Below are positions 58,400-64,000 of a stretch of 64,000 nucleotides of DNA, one piece after another. Below the pieces are notes generated by a model. It was not told where the DNA came from, searched no databases, and worked only from the letters and a program-made list of their open reading frames with translations. The stretch comes from Paenibacillus sp. BIC5C1. Its GTDB lineage: Bacteria; Bacillota; Bacilli; Paenibacillales; Paenibacillaceae. The position numbers were made by a program, and so were the translations under genes. Numbering within the stretch: position 1 is the stretch's first letter; each line of letters opens with the position of its first letter. The DNA lies in contig NZ_CP135922.1 of assembly GCF_032399705.1 (NCBI RefSeq), forward strand, positions 1,984,001 to 2,048,000, given 5' to 3'.

Positions 58400-59146
58400 T
58401 TAATTGTCTGTGGGGTTCCAGGGTCCTAGTTGATGACCTTTCCACTCGGAACCATCTTCCCATATTTCTTTTTTCCAGATGGGTACATTCTGTTTGAGTC
58501 TTTCAATCGCGTAACGGCTTGCGTCGTAACAATCACTGCGATGAGGGGAGGAAACGGCAATAACGACGCTGATCTCTGCTACGTCTACCTTCCCAATCCG
58601 ATGGCTAATCGCACATTTTACGCCTGGCCAGCGTTCATTGATTTCATTACCGATAGCTGCCATCTGAGAAAGTGCCATGGGTACATAAGCCTCATATTCA
58701 AGATGAACCGTTCGTTGCTGCCCAGTCATTTCACGGGTGGTGCCAACAAAGGTAAGGGCTGCTCCATGGTTTGCAGTGATGACGAGCTCCGTTGTAGCTT
58801 CCACGGACAGTGGAGACTGGGTGATCAGGAATAATCCATCATCCGTGCGATGCTCAGGGTGGGATGAACGATGTCCCTCTCCATTCAAGTGGGTACCATC
58901 ACCTCCCGATACAGGAGGAATTAAGGCGAGTTCATCCTGGGCCTTTATAATAATATCGGCAGAAGCATACTGCTGGTTTACTGCCAGAAAAGAAACACGT
59001 ATTTGATCAGCCGCTCCAGGATAAGCAAGGCCCAGTTTTTCTTTTAATTGTACAGGAGTTGGATTCGTTCCGGGGTATTCATATTCAAGCAGGGATGTGC
59101 CTAGACGTTCAGCGATTCCTGCAAATAGTTGAATTGTTAATTTCAT
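58400..59146 (-). CDS. MoaD-MoaE fusion, molybdopterin synthase in one chain
   Basis: 248 residues. Residues 1-82 are MoaD (ubiquitin-like, MKLTIQLFAGIAERLG) ending PPVSGG with the Gly81-Gly82 that must carry the thiocarboxylate. After a 20-residue polar linker rich in His and Ser, residues about 104-248 are a complete MoaE, with TREMTG, CAISHRIGKVDVAE, SPHRSDCYDASRYAIERLKQNVPIWKKE and its catalytic lysines. Together they insert sulfur into cyclic pyranopterin monophosphate. The free C-terminal Gly of MoaD is blocked in the fusion, so cleavage in the linker is expected, as shown for MoaX of mycobacteria. No other molybdenum cofactor gene is in the window. Confidence 0.93.
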   Translation of the reverse strand: MKLTIQLFAGIAERLGTSLLEYEYPGTNPTPVQLKEKLGLAYPGAADQIRVSFLAVNQQYASADIIIKAQDELALIPPVSGGDGTHLNGEGHRSSHPEHRTDDGLFLITQSPLSVEATTELVITANHGAALTFVGTTREMTGQQRTVHLEYEAYVPMALSQMAAIGNEINERWPGVKCAISHRIGKVDVAEISVVIAVSSPHRSDCYDASRYAIERLKQNVPIWKKEIWEDGSEWKGHQLGPWNPTDN

Positions 59147-59266
59147 GGAAATTACTCACCTCTTTTTAATCTCTAAACCCTATAAATATATCATAACGAC
59201 GCGGAAAATGTTATGCTTATCCATTAGAGGAATGTACGTTATCGACGATAAGAGGGAGGCGGTGTG

Positions 59267-60697
59267 ATGAGCACCAAGAAGACGCAAACATTAACGATTC
59301 TACACACCAATGACATCCATAGTCATTTTGGCTCCATGAGCTCCATCGCCGCCATGATCGGACACGAGAAGGAACAGGCTGGAGAATTTCTGGTCGTGGA
59401 TATCGGAGATCATATGGACCGGATGGCAGTTGAGACGGAGGGTACCCTGGGGGCGGCCAACGTGGATATCATTAATCTGACCGGTTATGATGCCATAACG
59501 ATCGGGAACAACGAAGGACTAACATTTACACCCGAGCAACTGGCGCAGTCTTACTCTGGACTTCTTTGTCCTGTTGTATGTGGAAATGTTGTGGATCAGG
59601 CTACAGGCCAGCCACCAGTCTGGATGAAATCCTCTCTCATACTGGAGAAGGGGCCATTTCGCATCGGTCTGCTTGGTGCTACAGCACCCTTTACCGCCTT
59701 TTATGAATTGTTGGGTTGGGATGTATTGGACCCAGTAGAGACGCTGCGTGAGCAAGTTGAAGCTTTGCGGCATCAGGTGGATGTAGTCGTTATCTTGTCT
59801 CATTTGGGGCTTTCCACAGATCGCAGATTGGCCGAACAGATCCAGGGCATCAATGTCATTCTGGGCGGACATACACATCACGTACTGGAAGAACCTTTAG
59901 TCATTGGTCAGACGGTGCTTGGAGCGGCAGGCAAGTTTGGTCAGTGGCTCGGTAAGGTGGTACTGGAACGGCAATTTGAAGCGAATGAACTTACACTGGT
60001 GAGCAGCGGCTGTGTTCCGGTCCAGAACATGTTGCTCGAAGAAAGCGTCTCGCTGGCTATAGATACACACCGGACGGAAGCTGAGCGTACTCTGGGCCAA
60101 ACAGCCGTTATTACGGACAGAACGCTGACCATTGATTACGATCACGAGTCTCCGTTTGCGTCTTTGCTCGCCCAAGCAGTTCGTCAGTTCACTGGAGCGC
60201 AGCTATCACTTGTTAACGCGGGGCAGCTCCTTGGAGATCTTCCGCATGGCAATATCACAAAGGGGATGTTACATTCCCTATGTCCATCTCCCATTAATGC
60301 CTGTACAATATGCTTGAATGGAATTCAGATTCGCGAAGCTCTGGAGCAATCCCTGTTGTCAGAGTTTTCACGTAAACCGATTATCGGATTTGGATTTCGC
60401 GGGGAGATTTTAGGAACATTGTGCATGGATGGAATAGATGTGGAGTATGATCCCCTGTCGCCTCCATACGAGAAAATCCGTGCCATATATATGGGGGGCG
60501 AGCCGATGCGTGATGAACAAGAATATGTGGTAGGAACACTCGACATGTTTACGTTTAACGTAGGGTATACGTCACTTGCTCTTGGAAAGGATACAGCGTA
60601 TCGACTTCCTGAATTCATACGTGATCTGCTCGAGTCGGAACTAAAAAGGCCAGGGGCGCTGGATGACAGCCTGCGGTCCCGTTGGCATGAAATCTAA
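59267..60697 (+). CDS. 5'-nucleotidase family metallophosphoesterase (YunD-like)
   Basis: 476 residues from ATG 59267, 7 bp after GGGAGG; GTG 59264 is too close. The metallophosphatase domain has ILHTNDIHSHFG, VDIGDHMDRM, TIGNNEGL, LSHLGLSTDRRLAEQ and GGHTHH. The C-terminal 5'-nucleotidase substrate domain has LVNAGQLLGDLPHGNIT and GFGFRGEI. It lacks a signal peptide, as does YunD of B. subtilis, so it acts in the cytosol on nucleotides or other phosphoesters. It reads divergently from the MoaD-MoaE gene and is followed by an HD-GYP gene 69 bp downstream. Confidence 0.9.
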   Translation: MSTKKTQTLTILHTNDIHSHFGSMSSIAAMIGHEKEQAGEFLVVDIGDHMDRMAVETEGTLGAANVDIINLTGYDAITIGNNEGLTFTPEQLAQSYSGLLCPVVCGNVVDQATGQPPVWMKSSLILEKGPFRIGLLGATAPFTAFYELLGWDVLDPVETLREQVEALRHQVDVVVILSHLGLSTDRRLAEQIQGINVILGGHTHHVLEEPLVIGQTVLGAAGKFGQWLGKVVLERQFEANELTLVSSGCVPVQNMLLEESVSLAIDTHRTEAERTLGQTAVITDRTLTIDYDHESPFASLLAQAVRQFTGAQLSLVNAGQLLGDLPHGNITKGMLHSLCPSPINACTICLNGIQIREALEQSLLSEFSRKPIIGFGFRGEILGTLCMDGIDVEYDPLSPPYEKIRAIYMGGEPMRDEQEYVVGTLDMFTFNVGYTSLALGKDTAYRLPEFIRDLLESELKRPGALDDSLRSRWHEI

Positions 60698-60766
60698 CAA
60701 GTACTTGCCTTCTGCTGAAGCGGCGGCTAGTGGAAATTACATCTACGGAGCGGGAGAGGATAGGCT

Positions 60767-61885
60767 GTGCGTTTAGTACATATAAACCTATTGCAGCCTG
60801 GCATGAAGCTGGGGAAACGAATTTATAGTGAAGAGGGTTTGGTTCTGCTCAGTGAGGGAGTAGAGCTGACCAGTCGGTTGATTGGACGTCTGAAGGACCT
60901 GGGGATTGGATATGTGTATATATCGGATGCAGCAACAGAGGATATCATTATTCCGGATATGCTGCAGGAAGAGACTAGGCGCAGAGCGCTAGTCGAGATC
61001 AAACAGCAGTTTCAGAGTATGTCGGGTCTCAAAACCAAAAGCCGAATCCCACACTTCGGAAAAGCACTTAGCGGGTTAATGAATACGATTCTGGAGGACA
61101 TTGGCAGTCAAAAAGAAGCGATGATTATGCTGATGGATATGAACGCCAGTGATTTTGATCTGTATAATCATTCTCTTAATGTATGTGTGTATACGCTGGT
61201 TCTTGGTGTGGCATCAGGCTATACTCGGCAGCAGTTAATGGAGATTGGACTAGGAGCACTGTTGCATGATATCGGTAAAACGCAGATCGCTCCAGAAATT
61301 CTGCACAAGCCCGCCAAATTGAGCGATGAGGAATTTAAAATCATACAGCAGCATACTACATATGGACATCGTATTCTCAAAGATGAACCGGGTATACCGC
61401 TCCTTGCTGCACATTGCGCATTACAACACCATGAACGGATTGATGGCAGCGGCTATCCTTTTGGTTTGAAAGACAAAGAGATTCATGAGTACGCCAAATG
61501 GCTGGCCCTTGCCGATTCATATGATGCGATGACAACCAATCGGGTATATAAACAAGCTTTGCTGCCACATCAAGCTGTGGAAGTATTATACACCGGTTCA
61601 GGGACACTTTATGAACAGCGAATGCTGGAAAAATTCCGTGATTGTGTAGCCATTTATCCCTTAGGTATTTCCGTCACGCTAAGTACGGGGGAGGTCGGGG
61701 TTGTTGCTGCCATCCATTCGCGTGTTCCGCAACGACCACGTATTCGTGTTCTTAAGGATGCTTACGGCCAGACATTAAGTGCACCCTACGAGATCGATCT
61801 GTCCACAGCGTTGTCTGTTATGATTACAGGTGTTGAAGGTGTGGAAGACGCTACGCCAGCTTCAGCACGTGGCGAATTGTTTTGA
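60767..61885 (+). CDS. HD-GYP domain cyclic-di-GMP phosphodiesterase
   Basis: 372 residues, GTG start after GAGAGGATA. N-terminal domain (1-120) RLVHINLLQPGMKLGKRIYSEEG as in other HD-GYP proteins, then LLHDIGKTQIAPEILHKPAKL near residue 170 and HHERIDGSGYPFGLKDKEI near 223, all catalytic positions intact. After this comes a C-terminal beta-rich segment (VTLSTGEVGVVAAIHSRVPQRPRIRVL). It should break down c-di-GMP. It lies 69 bp after the YunD-like nucleotidase on the same strand and may share its transcript. Confidence 0.9.
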   Translation: MRLVHINLLQPGMKLGKRIYSEEGLVLLSEGVELTSRLIGRLKDLGIGYVYISDAATEDIIIPDMLQEETRRRALVEIKQQFQSMSGLKTKSRIPHFGKALSGLMNTILEDIGSQKEAMIMLMDMNASDFDLYNHSLNVCVYTLVLGVASGYTRQQLMEIGLGALLHDIGKTQIAPEILHKPAKLSDEEFKIIQQHTTYGHRILKDEPGIPLLAAHCALQHHERIDGSGYPFGLKDKEIHEYAKWLALADSYDAMTTNRVYKQALLPHQAVEVLYTGSGTLYEQRMLEKFRDCVAIYPLGISVTLSTGEVGVVAAIHSRVPQRPRIRVLKDAYGQTLSAPYEIDLSTALSVMITGVEGVEDATPASARGELF

Positions 61886-61923
61886 TATCCTGACGTCAAT
61901 GGATAATGGGTAACGCTCATATT

Positions 61924-61968
61924 GTAATATCAGGACCGCGCTGGCCTGATATTACACGGGCGTTTTTT
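61924..61968 (+). terminator. Probable terminator after the second HD-GYP gene
   Basis: GTAATATCAGG (61924-61934) pairs with CCTGATATTAC (61945-61955); a six-T run begins 7 nt after the stem, so the fit is imperfect. Confidence 0.45.
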
Positions 61969-62105
61969 GTCATGTAATGGACAGAGCATGCTCATGCCAG
62001 AGCACAGGAAATTGTGCTATGATTAAAGATAACTCCAAAAGTTGAAGACGGGGTATGTTGTAAATAAAACTTTTTAGGTTAATAAAAGGAATAAGGTGAA
62101 GAACA

Positions 62106-63242
62106 ATGACCATGCTAAACTCAGGATCGGTAGAACCGATGCCTTTATCGCCGACTAATGATCCTTGGGATCCAATCGGCTCTTTGCGTACATATGGACG
62201 CCATGTGCTGACCAGTGTAGAAATGACCGTGACTCATCTGTGCAATATGCGTTGCGAGCATTGTGCGGTAGGAGATATGTTAACGATGCGCGAAGCACCT
62301 GCGCTTCCGCTCCCTTTAATGCTTAAAAGGTTGGATGAAGTTGAGCACCTCCAGACGATTAGTCTGACAGGTGGTGAACCGAGCTTCAGCCAGAAGACCG
62401 TGGATGAGATGATCATTCCGCTCCTCAAATATGCCAAGGAACGGGGCATTCGTTCTCAGATCAACTCCAATCTGACACTGGATTACCGTCGGTACGAGCA
62501 ACTTCTGCCATATTTGGACGTTATGCATATCTCATTCAATTACCTGAATGCCGATGACTTTCACCAAGTCGGGTTTGCCAACAGTGGTAGACCTGTAAAG
62601 CGGGAAGTTGCGGTGAAGATGTATGAGAAAATGATTGAAAACTCCCGTAAACTCAGTGAAGCGGGCATGTTTATTTCTGCGGAGTCCATGATTAATTTCC
62701 GTACTCATGACAAGCTGGAGGGTATTCATCAATTGATCCGTGAGATGGGCTGTGTCCGTCATGAAGTGCATCCGATGTATAATTCGAATTTTGCTTCTTC
62801 GCTGCCGGTGCTTTCCCTTGATCATATGAGAGCGGCTATTCATCGTTTGTTGGATGTGCGTGACAAGGATATGTGGATGCTGTTTGGTACACTTCCGTTC
62901 TTCGCATGCAGTGCAGCAGAGCAGGATCGTGAACTGATTAACCGCCTGTATAGCGAACCTAAAGTGACGGTTCGTAATGATCCCGACGGTCGTAACCGCG
63001 TTAACGTCAACATGTTCACCGGGAACGTGTATGTTACTGATTTTGCCGACATCCCGGCGTTTGGCAACATTCGTGACCGGAAACTGGATGATGTATTCCA
63101 TGAGTGGTCAGCGGAACACCCCTTGAATCAGACAGTGAATTGTCATTGTGATGCTGCTTCTTGCTGTGGTCCGAATCTGTTGGTGGCAGATATGTATTAT
63201 AAAGGTGTGGATTTCAAATCGAGAAAAGCAATTACACGTTGA
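62106..63242 (+). CDS. yfkAB: Radical SAM/SPASM-like protein YfkAB
   Basis: 378 residues. The radical SAM cluster motif CNMRCEHC gives Cys46, Cys50 and Cys53; SLTGGEPSFS follows. The C-terminal NCHCDAASCCGP has the CxCxxxxC motif that defines the YfkAB family. It probably holds one SAM-cleaving [4Fe-4S] cluster and a second, auxiliary cluster. The reaction is unknown; in B. subtilis the gene is split or fused in different annotations. AAGGTGA lies 6 bp before the ATG. It may benefit from the suf operon nearby but is not linked to it. Confidence 0.9.
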   Translation: MTMLNSGSVEPMPLSPTNDPWDPIGSLRTYGRHVLTSVEMTVTHLCNMRCEHCAVGDMLTMREAPALPLPLMLKRLDEVEHLQTISLTGGEPSFSQKTVDEMIIPLLKYAKERGIRSQINSNLTLDYRRYEQLLPYLDVMHISFNYLNADDFHQVGFANSGRPVKREVAVKMYEKMIENSRKLSEAGMFISAESMINFRTHDKLEGIHQLIREMGCVRHEVHPMYNSNFASSLPVLSLDHMRAAIHRLLDVRDKDMWMLFGTLPFFACSAAEQDRELINRLYSEPKVTVRNDPDGRNRVNVNMFTGNVYVTDFADIPAFGNIRDRKLDDVFHEWSAEHPLNQTVNCHCDAASCCGPNLLVADMYYKGVDFKSRKAITR

Positions 63243-63288
63243 TATTCCAGGTGTATTCCTGAAATAGATAGAAAAGGGGAGTTTCGAC

Positions 63289-64000
63289 TTGGGTATTCAT
63301 ACCGAATTTCATCTGGGGCAGTTGGTATTTAATCTGGTCTGTGTGTTTCTGCTCGTATTTTTGAATGGCGTATTTGTCGCAGCGGAATTTTCCCTGGTCA
63401 AAGTTAGACAAACACGCCTCACTCAATTACAGAGTGAAGGGAATAAGTTGGCTGGTTATGCACTGAAGGTGAATGGTAAATTGGATGCCTATCTATCGGC
63501 AACCCAGTTCGGAATCACGTTGACATCGCTGGGGCTTGGTTGGCTCGGTGAACCGGCTATTTCCGAATTACTGGTCGAACCTCTGATGTTCAAGCTTGGT
63601 GTAGCAGATACAGGACTTATATCCACAGTATCGGTCATTATAGGTTTCTGTATCATTACGTTTTTGCACATTGTGCTGGGTGAGCTTGCGCCCAAATCTC
63701 TGGCGATTCAAAAAACAGACGGAGTGGCTTTGCTGCTATCGGCACCGTTGCTGTTATTTTATAAAATTTTCTTCCCATTCATCTGGGTACTGAACGCGTC
63801 AGCCAATGCACTGCTGCGATTGGCAGGCATTGAACCCGCCAGCGAAGGGGAGGCCCATTCGGAAGATGAGCTTCGAATCTTGATGAAGCAAAGTGCGAAG
63901 AGTGGCGTCATCGACAAGGATGAAATCAAACTGATGGATAACATCTTTGATTTCTCGGATATGCTGGCACGTGAAATTATGCTGCCACGTACGGATATGG
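63289..64000 (+). CDS. CNNM/CorC-type membrane protein (hemolysin-C family), truncated by window end
   Basis: 237 residues visible from TTG 63289, 8 bp after AAAAGGGGAG. A CNNM (DUF21) transmembrane domain with four segments: LVFLNGVFVAAEFSLVKVR near residue 23, LGLGWLGEPA, IVLGELAPKSLAIQ and a helix near 170. After it comes the start of the CBS-pair region (IDKDEIKLMDNIFDF, AREIMLPRTDM). Members of this family move or sense Mg or Co, or remain uncharacterised. The CBS pair and CorC domain lie beyond the window. Confidence 0.88.
   Translation, partial: MGIHTEFHLGQLVFNLVCVFLLVFLNGVFVAAEFSLVKVRQTRLTQLQSEGNKLAGYALKVNGKLDAYLSATQFGITLTSLGLGWLGEPAISELLVEPLMFKLGVADTGLISTVSVIIGFCIITFLHIVLGELAPKSLAIQKTDGVALLLSAPLLLFYKIFFPFIWVLNASANALLRLAGIEPASEGEAHSEDELRILMKQSAKSGVIDKDEIKLMDNIFDFSDMLAREIMLPRTDM

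Overview
The window looks like the chromosome of a spore-forming member of the Bacillota, most likely Paenibacillus. Reasons: sporulation genes (prkA, yhbH, spoVR, pdaA, a YjcZ-type peptide), suf genes in the Bacillus order (C-D-S-U-B), purine-rich ribosome binding sites with many TTG and GTG starts, YesN/YesM-type regulators beside carbohydrate-binding lipoproteins, and a paeninodin-type lasso peptide cluster. No rRNA, tRNA, CRISPR array, insertion sequence or prophage was seen.

Layout. 1-8.8 kb: a carbohydrate operon (ABC permease end, solute-binding lipoprotein, GH3 beta-glucosidase, GH94-type phosphorylase, LacI regulator) whose gene set resembles the beta-1,2-glucan (sophorooligosaccharide) locus of Listeria innocua. 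8.8-15 kb: a 34-residue membrane peptide, an NAGPA-domain protein with a coiled-coil partner, a ComA-like response regulator, an aminotransferase, an azoreductase and a DUF2161 nuclease-fold protein. 15-31.9 kb: prkA, a HemAT-like globin sensor, a LacI/YesN/YesM/lipoprotein sugar-sensing block without permeases, an MHYT-PAS-GGDEF-EAL protein behind a structured leader, the spoVR-yhbH operon on the minus strand, and an UMF1-type transporter.

32-41.4 kb is the most striking region: a lasso peptide operon. In order it has a sulfotransferase, the asparagine-synthetase-like cyclase (C), a 45-residue precursor (A), an HprK-like kinase (K), a PqqD-like recognition protein (B1), a transglutaminase-like leader peptidase (B2), a nucleotidyltransferase (N) and an ABC exporter (D). 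An APS kinase gene (cysC) lies convergently just downstream and could supply PAPS to the sulfotransferase. The predicted core is 23 residues with an Ala1-Asp9 ring, a tyrosine in an acidic stretch and a C-terminal serine. A terminator that can be replaced by an alternative stem separates A from K.

41.5-50.4 kb: mostly single housekeeping or sporulation genes (pdaA, degV-like, DUF423, yunC-like, mtnK-mtnA for methionine salvage, dps, DUF1802). 50.5-56 kb: the sufCDSUB iron-sulfur operon, whose promoter is overlapped by Fur- and PerR-like boxes. 56-64 kb: an M23 peptidase without signal peptide, a YjcZ peptide, two HD-GYP proteins flanking a MoaD-MoaE fusion and a YunD-like nucleotidase, the radical SAM protein YfkAB, and the start of a CNNM/CorC-type membrane protein that runs off the end.

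Starts were chosen by ribosome binding site and family length, so several are shorter than the longest open frame. All functions are read from motifs and remembered family features; no database search was run.
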